DNA of 57,221 bases from Actinotignum schaalii_C (GCF_034119425.1 NZ_JAWUEL010000012.1:1-57221), one strand, 5' to 3'; positions 1 to 9,132 are shown, numbered from the stretch's first letter. Program-made: numbers and translations. Notes: generated by a model from the sequence alone, not told the origin.

Positions 1-111
1 CGGTCTAAACATCCGTAAAGGCCAGATCGGGAGCTAACGACACGCCGTCATTAGACCCACTTTTTGTCTATTAACCCGGCTATCACTTCATGTTAAGGTG
101 GTTAATGCGCT

Positions 112-142
112 CGGCCGTGCGCGAACGTATCGCGCACGGCCG
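112..142. terminator. Perfect 12-bp inverted repeat at left edge
   Basis: The arms CGGCCGTGCGCG (112-123) and CGCGCACGGCCG (131-142) are perfectly complementary around a 7-base loop. There is no real U-run on either side (AATCTTTA follows on the + strand). It probably ends a + strand gene lying left of the window, or acts as a bidirectional block. Bases 1-257 otherwise hold no credible gene. Confidence 0.55.
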
Positions 143-230
143 AATCTTTAGCTCCGGGCGGCTCGTTGCGAAGCCGCACTCCGGTTACCGAGCTGTATTC
201 CCGCGGCTTAGCGGAAGTTCCCTATATGAG

Positions 231-256
231 GAGAATTCGCGCTGAGTCGCATTCTC
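231..256 (-). terminator. Weak hairpin just after uxaC
   Basis: GAGAAT (231-236) pairs with ATTCTC (251-256), and an inner GCG/CGC pairing is offset by two bases. It lies immediately beyond the uxaC stop on the minus strand. There is no U-run, as is common in G+C-rich actinobacteria, so this is a tentative terminator. Confidence 0.35.
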
Positions 257-257
257 T

Positions 258-1709
258 TTACTTAGCGGTGGTCCCGCCCAGCTTGGAGGTATCTACCCGG
301 AAGGCCCGAGCCGGAATCGTGGTCACGAGGGCTTCGGACACCTCGAGGGCTTCATCAAGCTCCAGGCGATGTTCGGCAACCAACCGTGCCAGGTAAACGG
401 CGTCCATTCGGCGTGCGACGTCGTGCCGCGCGGGAATGGAAGCGAAGGCGCGAGTATCGTCGATCATTCCAGAGGTCTTGTAGAAGGTGCCGTAGGGGGT
501 GACCTGTTCGCGGTAGCGCAGAATCGCATCCGGCTCGTCGATGAACCACCACGGAGCGCCCACGTAAACGCTCGGGTAGTACCCGGCCAGCGGTGCCAAT
601 TCGCGCTGGTAGACATCTTGATCGATGGTGAAGAACACAACCTGGAAGTTCGGGTTGTCCCCGTACTCGGAAAGCATGGGCCGTACGTTATTTGTAAACT
701 CCACGGCCATGGGCACATCGCCCCCAACGTCCGCACCCAGGCGCTCAAAGGCCGCCTGGTGGTGGTTGCGGTACACGGCCGGATGGAAAGTCATAACCAG
801 GCCGTCCTCGCAGGCCAGGCGAGCCTGGTCATTGAGCATATGCCGGCGCAGGGCCGCGCCATCTTCCGGCGAAATCTTGCCGGCCAGAGCCAGCTTATAA
901 AATTCAGCCGCCCGTGCTTCGGGCAGGCGTGCCGTGCCCGGATCGCGATGCGAGTGATCGGAGGACACCGCGCCCATCTCCTTGAAGAAGAGACGGCGGT
1001 TGCGCATGGCTTCCACGTACCCTTCATAAGTGGAGACGTCCTGATCGGCCGCCTGGCCAAGGGCCTCCACATTATCCTTGAAGTCCGGGGTGGCCGGTTC
1101 AAGGTACTTATCGGGGCGGAAAGTGGGCGGAATATAGCCTTCCCAGGTGGGATCATCCAGGAGCTGCTTGTGGTAGCGCAGATCAGAAACCGGATCATCG
1201 GTGGTGGCCATCATCGCCAGGTTGAAGCGCCTGTACAGTGAGCGGGGGAGGAACTCCTCCGTCTTGAGCAGGGCGTTGATGTGATCGTAGATCTCGTCGG
1301 CAGTTTCTTCAGAGGGGCGTACATGCACATCGAAGACATCTACAAATTCGGATTCAAACCAGCCCTGCACTGCGGTACCCCGTAAGGTCCACCAGTTCTT
1401 GCAGAACAGGCGCCAGGCGGCACGGGACTTTTCGGGGGAGAGTGGGCTTCCTACCGGCACGCCCAGATCGGCCAGATCCACCCGGCCCACCGCGTGCAGG
1501 AGACGGTTGGTGTAGTGATCCGGTGTCAGGAGCATACTCGTGGGATCGGTGAAGGGGGTATTGAGCGCGAGCCATTCGGGGGGAACGTGACCGTGCGGGG
1601 AAATGATGGGGTGCTTCTTGGTGACCTCGAAAATTTCGCGCGCCAGTTTCCGCTGCGTCGGATCTGCCGGGAAAAGCCGATCCGGGTTGAGAGTGAGGGG
1701 CGTCGACAT
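258..1709 (-). CDS. uxaC: Glucuronate (uronate) isomerase
   Basis: 483 aa. Interconverts D-glucuronate with D-fructuronate and D-galacturonate with D-tagaturonate, the first cytoplasmic step of hexuronate breakdown. The whole length matches the family (about 470 aa). The N-terminal metal-binding-type HGH (residues 39-41, in ISPHGHVPPEW) and the W-rich region around residues 104-125 (NWWTLRGTAVQGWFE) are typical of this amidohydrolase-fold enzyme. The start is fixed by AGGAGG seven bases before the ATG. It is transcribed divergently from a GPH-type symporter, which suggests an uptake-plus-isomerisation pair. The enzymes expected next (mannonate or altronate oxidoreductases and dehydratases, KDG kinase and aldolase) are not in the window; they may lie left of base 1 or elsewhere. 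Identification is firm; which uronate is used is not visible. Confidence 0.93.
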   Translation of the reverse strand: MSTPLTLNPDRLFPADPTQRKLAREIFEVTKKHPIISPHGHVPPEWLALNTPFTDPTSMLLTPDHYTNRLLHAVGRVDLADLGVPVGSPLSPEKSRAAWRLFCKNWWTLRGTAVQGWFESEFVDVFDVHVRPSEETADEIYDHINALLKTEEFLPRSLYRRFNLAMMATTDDPVSDLRYHKQLLDDPTWEGYIPPTFRPDKYLEPATPDFKDNVEALGQAADQDVSTYEGYVEAMRNRRLFFKEMGAVSSDHSHRDPGTARLPEARAAEFYKLALAGKISPEDGAALRRHMLNDQARLACEDGLVMTFHPAVYRNHHQAAFERLGADVGGDVPMAVEFTNNVRPMLSEYGDNPNFQVVFFTIDQDVYQRELAPLAGYYPSVYVGAPWWFIDEPDAILRYREQVTPYGTFYKTSGMIDDTRAFASIPARHDVARRMDAVYLARLVAEHRLELDEALEVSEALVTTIPARAFRVDTSKLGGTTAK

Positions 1710-1860
1710 TGAATCCTCCTATTTTTGAACCGGGCGCGGGGCTTTCCCTCGCCTCGGCTTTCTTCTTTTAAGGTACTCCACCGGGCCGGGGGCACGCGGG
1801 CACAGAGACCGGGCGTGCGACCATCGGCGACGCCGCCGCGGCCCGTACCCTCACTTTACG

Positions 1861-1879
1861 CGAAAACACGCGGTTTTCG
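1861..1879. promoter_or_regulatory. Inverted repeat CGAAAAC-N5-GTTTTCG, candidate operator
   Basis: Perfect 7-bp arms separated by ACGCG, in the spacer between uxaC and the symporter gene. The spacing and half-site resemble LacI- or GntR-type operators, but no regulator is linked. As RNA it would be a small hairpin, so a role in termination or folding cannot be excluded. Confidence 0.35.
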
Positions 1880-1925
1880 GGGGAGTATTTGAAAACCAGA
1901 AACGGGAATTTCTAAATGTGAAAAA

Positions 1926-1935
1926 TATCATGATA
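1926..1935. promoter_or_regulatory. Palindrome TATCATGATA, candidate operator or promoter element
   Basis: A perfect 10-bp palindrome in the A+T-rich part of the divergent spacer. It could be half of a regulator site or part of a promoter. Short palindromes like this occur by chance, so support is weak. Confidence 0.22.
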
Positions 1936-2228
1936 GGGCTGGATAGGTGCGCGCAAGCGCCGTCGTCGTGCAAAAAACCGCGATAATCCGCCGTTTTCAG
2001 AGAATCTCGCCGGCGGCACGTCACTCCTCCACGATATGAACGGGGATCTAGGTAACTGCTGGAAAGCCTTGGAAACTTATAAGCTTTTGATGCGAAAGAG
2101 CGGTAGTGATAGCTTCGCGGCAGTGTAGCGCGGTAACAGCTCGCGCGGGCACGGAAGCCGGGCGTGAGCGCGGTAAGAGTCGATGGCGAACCACAACCGT
2201 TCCTCCTTTCACAGAAAGACAAAAGAAA

Positions 2229-3896
2229 ATGGGAACACACAATAGCGGCGCATTAGACGCCGATAAGCGTGGTGAGCTGGAGAAACTCTCCAAGCTGCGC
2301 GTGTACACCGCCAAGCCGATCACCATTGGTCGCGGTATTTGTTTCGGGCTGGTGGACCTCATGGGTGGTGGGTGGAATACCATCATTTCGGGTCTGCTGC
2401 TGTACTTCTTCACGAACTACGGCGGGGTCACGGCTACCCAGGGGGGTCTGATCCTCGGTGTAGCTCGTATCGTGGACGCCGTTATCTCGGTGTTTATCGG
2501 CCCACTCACGGACGGTTTCTACCGTACAAAGCTGGGGCAGCGTTTCGGCCGGCGCCACTTCTTCCTCATGATCGGTGGACCGCTGCTGCTTCTCATCTTC
2601 CCGCTGCTGTGGATTCCCTTCGGCGGGTTCTGGTACTACCTTGTTATCTACCTGCTGATCGAAGTTATTATCGCGATCATCCTCATTCCGTGGGAGACCT
2701 TACCCACTGAAATGACGCGCAAGTACGAAGAACGCACCACACTCTCGTCCATGCGCATGTTCTGCTCGGCCACGGGTACCTTCGTGGTGTTCTTCATCCC
2801 GGCGCTGGTGCGCGGTAACGTCTCGAACCCCTGGGCCTACCTCGGAATTGGCGGTGCCTTCGCGGTGCTCTTCGCCATCGGTGTATTCACCACCTATGCG
2901 ACCACCTGGGAGCGTCCGCTCACTCCGGAATTCGTGGCCGAACTCGATGCCATGCCGAAGATGAACGGTTTCCAGATGCTCAAGCACACCGCGGTGGAAT
3001 TCACCTCGGTGTTCCGTAACTCTTCCTACAATAAGCACCTGACGGTCTACCTCTTCTCCTTTACCGGCAAGGACGTGTACGCTTCGGCGCTGACCTTCTT
3101 CGCGGTCTACGCGGTGGGGATGAGCGAATCCCAGGGCTTCTGGCTGCAGGCCGTATCCATCGTGGGTATCCCCATGACGATCTGGGCCATGTTCCTCATG
3201 CTCTCGCACGGGCCGCGTTTCCTGTGGGCCTTCTCCTTCACCCTGATCCTCGCCTCGCTGGCGGGCGTGGGTGCGATCTACCTCATCGGGCCGGAAAGCA
3301 ATGCCTTCATCTACCTGCTGGCCACCGCGGTTATCTACCAGTGCGGGCGCGCGCTGCTGGAATACACCCCGTGGAATGTGTACCCCTTCATCCCGGACGT
3401 GGACTACATCATGACCCGCGAAGATCGCGCCGGTATCTACGCCGCCGTTATGACCTTCGGGCGTAAGTCCACCGGTGCGCTGGGAACCTTCCTCGTGGGC
3501 TGGTTCATGGATCTGGGTGGTTTCGTCAACCCGCTGGAAAAGGGTACGAACCTCGCGGCCTCCGGCTACACCCCGCTGCACGAAGGTGCCTGCAAGGTGG
3601 ATGCCTCCGGCGCGCTGGAAAGCTCCTGCCAGGTGGTTCAGTCCGCCGGCGCTTCCCATATGATCGCCTTCGTGACGGTTATTCTTCCCGCGATCCTCAT
3701 CGGGGTGGCGCTGCTTGTTTCCCGCTTCGTCAAGCTGGATAAGCAAACCCACGCCATTCTCATGGATGAGATCCACCGTCTGGAAGCAGGCGGGGCGAAG
3801 GACGACGCCACTCCCGAAGCCCGCAAGGTTGCTGAAGACCTCACCGGGCATTCCTGGGACAAGCTCTGGCCTGAGGTTCCCCTGAGCCAGCGCTAA
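2229..3896 (+). CDS. GPH-family sugar/hexuronide:cation symporter
   Basis: 555 aa from the ATG at 2229. The frame is open further upstream, but the extension is arginine-rich and unlike the family, and membrane homologues begin close to this methionine. Glycoside-pentoside-hexuronide symporters of the MFS take up sugars or uronides with Na+ or H+. About 12 hydrophobic segments are visible. The conserved motif after helix 2, RIVDAVISVFIGPLTDG followed by LGQRFGRRHFF, is characteristic. Position next to uxaC points to uronic acids or uronides as substrate (inference). An external loop late in the protein carries two cysteines, about residues 455 and 467, which could form a disulphide and is not usual for the family. 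The C-terminal 50 residues are cytoplasmic and charged. A terminator-like hairpin follows at 3955. Confidence 0.85.
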   Translation: MGTHNSGALDADKRGELEKLSKLRVYTAKPITIGRGICFGLVDLMGGGWNTIISGLLLYFFTNYGGVTATQGGLILGVARIVDAVISVFIGPLTDGFYRTKLGQRFGRRHFFLMIGGPLLLLIFPLLWIPFGGFWYYLVIYLLIEVIIAIILIPWETLPTEMTRKYEERTTLSSMRMFCSATGTFVVFFIPALVRGNVSNPWAYLGIGGAFAVLFAIGVFTTYATTWERPLTPEFVAELDAMPKMNGFQMLKHTAVEFTSVFRNSSYNKHLTVYLFSFTGKDVYASALTFFAVYAVGMSESQGFWLQAVSIVGIPMTIWAMFLMLSHGPRFLWAFSFTLILASLAGVGAIYLIGPESNAFIYLLATAVIYQCGRALLEYTPWNVYPFIPDVDYIMTREDRAGIYAAVMTFGRKSTGALGTFLVGWFMDLGGFVNPLEKGTNLAASGYTPLHEGACKVDASGALESSCQVVQSAGASHMIAFVTVILPAILIGVALLVSRFVKLDKQTHAILMDEIHRLEAGGAKDDATPEARKVAEDLTGHSWDKLWPEVPLSQR

Positions 3897-3954
3897 ATTT
3901 AGGAACGACGCCGGCGCCGCGTACCGCGGCGCGAGCGTGCTACCAGTAACCTCA

Positions 3955-3985
3955 CAGCGGGGCCGAGTCCATCTCGGCCCCGCTG
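3955..3985 (+). terminator. Hairpin terminator after symporter gene
   Basis: CAGCGGGGCCGAG (3955-3967) pairs perfectly with CTCGGCCCCGCTG (3973-3985) around a 5-base loop. The U-run is poor, as in many G+C-rich actinobacteria. It separates the symporter gene from pheS. Confidence 0.75.
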
Positions 3986-4044
3986 TTACGCACTCTCGGC
4001 GACTTTGACTAGAATTGACATGGTTAACAACAAGAAAGGCAGCT

Positions 4045-5124
4045 ATGTCCTCACAGCTCAGTCCCCTGGACGAAGCGGGAGTGCAGGCAGCCGTTGCGCA
4101 GGCGTGTAGTGCTTTCGCGGCGGCCACCACTCTCGAGGAGTTGAAAGCCGCGCGGCTGGCGCACAGCGGTGATAATGCTCCGATCACTCACGCGAATATG
4201 CAGATCCGTAACCTCGCCAAAGCAGAAAAGCCCATTGCCGGAAAACTTCTGGGCGCGGCCCGCAAGGAAATCCAGGCGGCTCTCGCCAGTGCCACCGCCC
4301 GCATTGAGGAGGCGGAAGCGGCCGCGGCTCTCGCCACCGAAACGGTGGATGTGACCGTGCCGACCAATCGCTCCCCGCGCGGTGCGCGCCATCCGCTCAC
4401 GGTTCTCAGTGAGGATATTGCCGACTTCTTTATTGCCATGGGTTGGGAGATCGCTGAAGGCCCGGAAGTGGAACACGAGTGGTTCAACTTCGACTCCCTG
4501 AATTTCGGACCTGACCACCCGGCACGCCAGATGCAAGATACCTTCTACGTATCGGGCATTGTCGGCGCTGATGGTGAGGTTACCGAGGAACGCAACCTGG
4601 TGCTGCGCACCCACACCTCGCCCGTGCAATCTCACGCGCTGCTGCGCCGCGGGGCTCCGCTTTACATCGCCTGCCCGGGCAAGGTATTCCGCACCGATGC
4701 GCTAGATGCCACCCACACTCCGGTTTTCCACCAGGTGGAGGGCCTGGCGGTTGATAAGGGTCTGACAATGGCCCACCTTAAAGGCACCCTCGATCACTTC
4801 GCCCGCCATATGTTCGGGCCCGAGGCCAAGGCTCGCCTGCGCCCATCCTTCTTCCCCTTCACCGAACCGAGTGCTGAAATGGACCTGTGGTTCCCGCAAA
4901 AGAAAGGCGGCCCGGGCTGGATTGAATGGGGCGGCTGCGGCATGGTCAATCCGGAAGTGCTGCGCAATAACGGTATCGACCCGGATATTTACACCGGATT
5001 TGCTTTCGGGATGGGCCTGGAGCGCACCCTGATGCTGCGCAATTCCATTGCTGATATGCGTGACATGGTGGAAGGCGATGTGCGCTTCTCCATGCAATTC
5101 GGAACCACCGGGAGGGGAAACTAA
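4045..5124 (+). CDS. pheS: Phenylalanyl-tRNA synthetase alpha subunit
   Basis: 359 aa; catalytic subunit of the alpha2-beta2 enzyme that charges tRNA-Phe. The N-terminal coiled-coil (about 1-110) precedes the class II catalytic core. Motif 2 is seen at RTHTSPVQSHALL and motif 3 at GFAFGMGLERTLMLRNSIADM. The ATG at 4045 is chosen because AAAGG lies about 5 bases upstream and the protein then begins MSSQLSPLDE, as in relatives; an upstream in-frame ATG at 4015 lies in the promoter zone. Its stop overlaps the pheT start by one base (TAATG), so the two subunits are translationally coupled. I see no T-box or attenuator-like leader in the short upstream gap. Confidence 0.97.
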   Translation: MSSQLSPLDEAGVQAAVAQACSAFAAATTLEELKAARLAHSGDNAPITHANMQIRNLAKAEKPIAGKLLGAARKEIQAALASATARIEEAEAAAALATETVDVTVPTNRSPRGARHPLTVLSEDIADFFIAMGWEIAEGPEVEHEWFNFDSLNFGPDHPARQMQDTFYVSGIVGADGEVTEERNLVLRTHTSPVQSHALLRRGAPLYIACPGKVFRTDALDATHTPVFHQVEGLAVDKGLTMAHLKGTLDHFARHMFGPEAKARLRPSFFPFTEPSAEMDLWFPQKKGGPGWIEWGGCGMVNPEVLRNNGIDPDIYTGFAFGMGLERTLMLRNSIADMRDMVEGDVRFSMQFGTTGRGN

Positions 5125-7667
5125 TGCCACTTATTCCGCAGGAATGGTTAGGTTCGCATGTGGAGCTGCCCGAGGATCTCACCCCGGCGCAGTTAGCAGC
5201 AGCGCTGGTAAAAGTCGGCTTGGAAGAAGAAACAATCTATCCCGGTGCAGTTACCGGCCCGCTGGTTTTCGGCCGGGTTCTCACCCGCGAACCGAAGAAA
5301 CAAAGCAACGGCAAAATCATTAACTACTGCCGCGTGGACGTGGGCCAGTACAATGACGAGCCGGGTACCGGCCGAGAGCCCTCCGAGTTGCCCTCGCGTG
5401 GCATTATTTGCGGGGCCCATAATTTTGAGGCCGGTGATACCGTGGTTGTCTCCCTGCCCGGAGCGGTTCTTCCCGGAGGTTTTGAGATCGCGGCCCGCAA
5501 AACTTACGGCCATATTTCTGACGGCATGATGTGTTCGGAACGTGAGCTAGGGCTTTCCGATGAGAGTGCGGGCATTATTGTGCTCGACGCCGCGACCGCC
5601 GCCAGTGTGGAACTCGGAAGTGACGCGCGGCAATTCCTCGGGCTGCCCGGGGAGACCCTGGAAATTAACGTGACGCCAGATCGCGGTTACTGCTTCTCCA
5701 TGCGCGGAGTGGCCCGCGAATACCACCACTCCACCGGCGCCCGTTTCACCGATCCTGGTATCCCTGAGCACCCACTCCCGCAGGCCACGCCCACAGGTTT
5801 CCCGGTGCAGGTGGAAGATACTGCGCCGATTCACGGCAAACCCGGCTGCGACCTCTTCGTTACTCGAGTGGTGCGCGGGGTGGATCCGGCTGCGCCTTCC
5901 CCAGCCTGGATGGCACGCCGTCTTCAGCAAGCGGGGCAGCGCTCCATTTCCTTGGCGGTTGATGCCACGAATTACGTGATGCTGGACCTGGGCCAACCCC
6001 TACACGCCTACGATCTGGATAAGATTCGCGGCGGCGGGTTGGTGGTGCGGCGCGCCACCGCGGGTGAAAAACTTACCACCCTCGATGATGTGGAACGCAC
6101 GCTCGATCCGGAAGATCTTCTTATCACGGATAACGATGGAGCCCGAGTTCTCGGCCTGGCCGGCGTTATGGGCGGTGCGGATACGGAGATCACCGCAGAA
6201 ACCAGCAATGTGCTGGTAGAAGCCGCTCATTTTGACGCGGTATCGGTGGCGCGTAGCGCCCGGCGGCACAAGCTTCCCACCGAAGCATCCAAGCGGTTCG
6301 AACGCGGGGTGGATCCCGCGGTGGCGGCGGTGGCCGCGCAGCGCGTCGTCGACCTTTTGGTGGAATACGGCGGGGGAGAAGCAACAGATGAAGTCTTTGT
6401 GTACGGGCAGGTACGCCAGTTGCCCGCGCTGTCCTTCCCGATTGCGGATGTGGAACGCCTGACCTCTTTGCAGCTGAGTGCGGATCGTATTGATGAGATC
6501 CTCACGGATATTGGCTGCACGGTGGAACGCGGCGGTGAAGTGTGGAGCGTGCAGCCTCCCACCTGGCGCCCAGATCTGGTGGGTTCGGCTCACCTGGTGG
6601 AGGAAATTGCACGCCTAGAAGGCTACGATGCGATTCCGACTGCTGTTCCCACCGCTCCGGCGGGGCGCGGCCTGAGCCCCGCGCAGCGTCAGCGTCGCGA
6701 TATTGCGCGCACCCTGGCGGAAACCGGGTGGGTGCAGGTGCTCACCTATCCCTTTATTCCGGCTGCGCGTTTCGATGAACTCGGGTACGCTGCGGATGAT
6801 GAGCGGCGTACCGCTATCGCCTTGGCTAACCCGCTGCAAGACGATGCCAATCTGCTACGCACTTCCTTGCTTGATACTCTCATTCCGGTGGCTTCGCTCA
6901 ATGTGAAGCGGGGTAATCCAGCCGTGGCAGTGTTTGAGATGGGCACGGTGAGCCGGCCAGCTGGGATTAGCCCGGCTCCGATTCCCGCAGCGGGCCAGCG
7001 CCCCTCCGAGGATGAGATCACTGCGCTCCACGCGGCGATTCCTGCCCAGCCTCATCACGTGGCCGGGGTGGCCTGCGGGCCGCGCACGCCGGCGCGGGCC
7101 GGTTACTCGGTAGAAACCTGGGATTGGCGTGACGCGGTGGAAGCCGGGCGGCGGGCTGCCGGTATGCTCGCCGACGTTTCGGTGAGGGCTGCGAGCCAGG
7201 CGCCCTGGCATCCGGGGCGCTGCGCGGCCATCCTGAGTGGCGATCAGGTAGTTGGCTATGCCGGGGAACTTGCGCCGGCAGTATGCAAGGCCTTGGACAT
7301 TCCGATGCGTTCGGTTGCTTTCGAGGTCAATACGGATGCCGCGCTTCCCGAGACGATGGAACCTGCCGCGGTGAAACCGGTATGGACCAGCCCGGTCGCC
7401 AAGGAAGACCTCGCCTTTATTGTTGATGCCGACGTGATTGCCGGCGAGGTCCGCGCAGCTATCGTAGCGGCTGCCGGGGAAATTCTTGAAGATGTTGAAC
7501 TCTTCGATGTGTTCACGGGCGATCCTGTACCGGAAGGTAAGAAGTCACTGGCATTCTCGCTGCGTTTCCGCACCGATCACACCCTGACCGCTGAGGAAAC
7601 TGCCCAGGTACGCCACCGGGTAGCACGCCGGATGCGCAAAGATTTCGGTGCGGAGTTGAGGGCGTAA
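5124..7667 (+). CDS. pheT: Phenylalanyl-tRNA synthetase beta subunit
   Basis: 847 aa; partner of PheS, providing tRNA binding and the editing site that removes Tyr-tRNA-Phe. Domains in order: EMAP/OB-fold tRNA-binding domain (about 40-155), B3/B4 editing region (about 215-390, with the run EASKRFERGVDP), B5 domain (about 400-475), the catalytic-like core, and the C-terminal FDX-ACB anticodon-binding domain (about 750-847, ending in RHRVARRMRKDFG). The length is normal for actinobacteria. It overlaps pheS by one base at its start and the SDR gene by one base at its end (TAATG), so all three probably form one transcript. Confidence 0.97.
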   Translation: MPLIPQEWLGSHVELPEDLTPAQLAAALVKVGLEEETIYPGAVTGPLVFGRVLTREPKKQSNGKIINYCRVDVGQYNDEPGTGREPSELPSRGIICGAHNFEAGDTVVVSLPGAVLPGGFEIAARKTYGHISDGMMCSERELGLSDESAGIIVLDAATAASVELGSDARQFLGLPGETLEINVTPDRGYCFSMRGVAREYHHSTGARFTDPGIPEHPLPQATPTGFPVQVEDTAPIHGKPGCDLFVTRVVRGVDPAAPSPAWMARRLQQAGQRSISLAVDATNYVMLDLGQPLHAYDLDKIRGGGLVVRRATAGEKLTTLDDVERTLDPEDLLITDNDGARVLGLAGVMGGADTEITAETSNVLVEAAHFDAVSVARSARRHKLPTEASKRFERGVDPAVAAVAAQRVVDLLVEYGGGEATDEVFVYGQVRQLPALSFPIADVERLTSLQLSADRIDEILTDIGCTVERGGEVWSVQPPTWRPDLVGSAHLVEEIARLEGYDAIPTAVPTAPAGRGLSPAQRQRRDIARTLAETGWVQVLTYPFIPAARFDELGYAADDERRTAIALANPLQDDANLLRTSLLDTLIPVASLNVKRGNPAVAVFEMGTVSRPAGISPAPIPAAGQRPSEDEITALHAAIPAQPHHVAGVACGPRTPARAGYSVETWDWRDAVEAGRRAAGMLADVSVRAASQAPWHPGRCAAILSGDQVVGYAGELAPAVCKALDIPMRSVAFEVNTDAALPETMEPAAVKPVWTSPVAKEDLAFIVDADVIAGEVRAAIVAAAGEILEDVELFDVFTGDPVPEGKKSLAFSLRFRTDHTLTAEETAQVRHRVARRMRKDFGAELRA

Positions 7668-8476
7668 TGACGCGGCAAGAATCGGAAGGACTGGCGCCGG
7701 CCCGCCGGATTCTCATCACCGGAGCCTCGCGGGGCGTGGGTAAGGAGCTTGCTATTGGCTTAGCGGCGCCCGGGCGCACCCTCGTTTTGCTGGCGACCAA
7801 GCTTTCCAATTTGGATGGTACCGCTACCGAATGCGAGATCCGGGGCGCCCAGATTATTACCCTCGGGTGTGATCTAGCCAAGGAATCCTCTATTCGGGAG
7901 ATGCTGCGCATCCTCCTGGAGGAAGGCGCACCCGATATGGTGCTCAATTCCGCCGGGGTCTACGGGGAAGAAGAACTTCCCTGGGATACCAGTCTGGAGG
8001 ATTTCCAGCGCACCATCGCCATTAACGTGGAGGCGCCGTTCCAGCTAGCGAAAACTTTGGTGCCGATTATGCTAGAACGTGGCGGGGGGAGAATTCTTGA
8101 TCTTTCCGCCACCGCGGCCTCCCACGATTCGGCGGATGCGGTGTCCTATTACACCTCGAAAACAGCGCTCTTGCGGCTGGCGGCTTCTCTGCATCTAGCC
8201 GGATACAAGCACGGCTTGCGGGTACTGTCCCTCAATCCGGGAGCGGTCAAAACCGATATGACGGCCTCCATGAAACGCTATCGCGACCGCACCGAATGGG
8301 TACCGCTCGGGGAATCGGTAGCTATCGCCCAGGCATTTGCGGCAGGCGAGCTCGATGGGCTTTCCGGCACCCAGGTGCGGGCCGGTACTGACTCCCTCGA
8401 GAGGCTCCGCGAACTTTCCGCGCGCGGGGTATCTGGGCGGGCGCGTCGCCTGCGCCTCACCGGATGGGATGCCTAA
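7667..8476 (+). CDS. Short-chain dehydrogenase/reductase
   Basis: 269 aa, classical SDR Rossmann fold. The N-terminal NAD(P)-binding motif is TGASRGVGK (about residues 18-26). NSAG lies near residue 94, the catalytic Ser is in the LSATAAS region, and the YxxxK pair is YYTSK. NPGAVKTDM after the active site is the usual cofactor-contact loop. The substrate cannot be told. It starts inside the pheT stop (TAATGA) and is followed by an 18-bp hairpin, so it is the last gene of the pheST operon. Co-transcription with pheST need not imply a role in translation; the family covers many oxidoreductases of alcohols, ketones and fatty-acyl groups. Confidence 0.88.
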   Translation: MTRQESEGLAPARRILITGASRGVGKELAIGLAAPGRTLVLLATKLSNLDGTATECEIRGAQIITLGCDLAKESSIREMLRILLEEGAPDMVLNSAGVYGEEELPWDTSLEDFQRTIAINVEAPFQLAKTLVPIMLERGGGRILDLSATAASHDSADAVSYYTSKTALLRLAASLHLAGYKHGLRVLSLNPGAVKTDMTASMKRYRDRTEWVPLGESVAIAQAFAAGELDGLSGTQVRAGTDSLERLRELSARGVSGRARRLRLTGWDA

Positions 8477-8502
8477 AACCCAGCGCCCATAAGCAAAGCG
8501 GA

Positions 8503-8544
8503 CTAAGGGCGGGAGTCTCCTTCAGTGGAGGCTCCCGCCCTTAG
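8503..8544. terminator. Strong bidirectional terminator, SDR / lipoprotein
   Basis: An 18-bp stem (8503-8520 with 8527-8544) with a single G-U pair and a 6-base loop; the core is TAAGGGCGGGAG against CTCCCGCCCTTA. It lies between the convergent SDR gene and the leftward lipoprotein gene and can serve both. Confidence 0.85.
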
Positions 8545-8649
8545 GCATCTGCGACTTACCCGAGCGGCACAAAGTGCGCGTCAGGAACATAGCCTGCAAT
8601 TAATTAAGTATCGAAAATCGCATCCCGTGCGGGCAGATTCGGATATCGG

Positions 8650-9132
8650 TTAGTTCGCCCCGAATTTCTCTCCGCAGACCTTGGCTGCTTCGCCCATAAT
8701 TACCTGGTCTTCCTGGGAGATCAAAAGGATCTTCGCGGCGATATTACGCTGGCCCTGCTCGGACAGGCCACGGGTTAAAGCTTCATCGACCGTGCATTCC
8801 ACCAGCTGGGGGAGCATTGCCTTCTGAGCTTCGGGAACACCCTGGGTGTTCTTGAGCAGCTCGGAGGTAGCGGCGAGCATGCCGGCACTCACCTCATCGC
8901 GGGTAGGAGCAGGGCCTTCCGTTGCAATAGCCGCTGGCCCCTTATCGGTGATCGGAGCGGAAGGCTCAGCGGTGTTCGTATTGGTAGCCGAGGGAGCCGC
9001 CGGCGCCGAAGCGGCCGAAGTTTCCGGAACCGGCGAAGCCGATTCGGACTTAGTGCTATTACCCGAGCATGCAGCCAGGCTCACCGCGAGAGATACCACG
9101 GCTGCTGCACCTAAAAGTTTACGCATTTTCAC
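8650..9132 (-). CDS. Small secreted lipoprotein A, unknown function
   Basis: 160 aa. I do not recognise a named family. The N-terminus is a lipoprotein signal: positive MKMRK, a hydrophobic stretch, then lipobox LAAC with the acylated Cys at 22. A Ser/Pro/Ala/Thr-rich linker follows (about 23-75), then a compact domain starting PTRDEVSAGM with cysteines at 113 and 153, 40 residues apart. The start is GTG at 9132 with GGAAA nearby; ATG at 9126 (two codons in) is an equal alternative. The folded domain resembles that of the neighbouring lipoprotein B (RDE-V-AG motif, two Cys), so the pair arose by duplication. It is likely anchored on the outer face of the membrane. It sits downstream of lipoprotein B with a 179-bp gap that could contain its own promoter. 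Confidence 0.75.
   Translation of the reverse strand: MKMRKLLGAAAVVSLAVSLAACSGNSTKSESASPVPETSAASAPAAPSATNTNTAEPSAPITDKGPAAIATEGPAPTRDEVSAGMLAATSELLKNTQGVPEAQKAMLPQLVECTVDEALTRGLSEQGQRNIAAKILLISQEDQVIMGEAAKVCGEKFGAN

Larger units (their letters stand above)
1710..2228. promoter_or_regulatory. Divergent control region between uxaC and symporter
   Basis: 519 bp without a credible gene, more A+T-rich than its flanks between about 1855 and 2110. It holds two dyads listed separately (1861-1879 and 1926-1935). Open frames here lack ribosome-binding sites and resemble no protein I know. Its length is compatible with promoters and operators for both divergent genes; no regulator gene for the locus is inside the window. 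Confidence 0.5.

Noticed and set aside
166..396. 76-codon frame at the left edge
   Set aside because: Overlaps the 3' end of uxaC on the other strand and has no start signal.
2700..4187. 495-codon minus-strand frame opposite the symporter gene
   Set aside because: Crosses a terminator and the pheS start, is His/Glu/Arg-rich and lacks any recognisable domain; a shadow of the symporter gene.
6295..6312. GGTTCGAA-like tRNA T-arm fragment
   Set aside because: Lies inside pheT and no cloverleaf can be formed around it.
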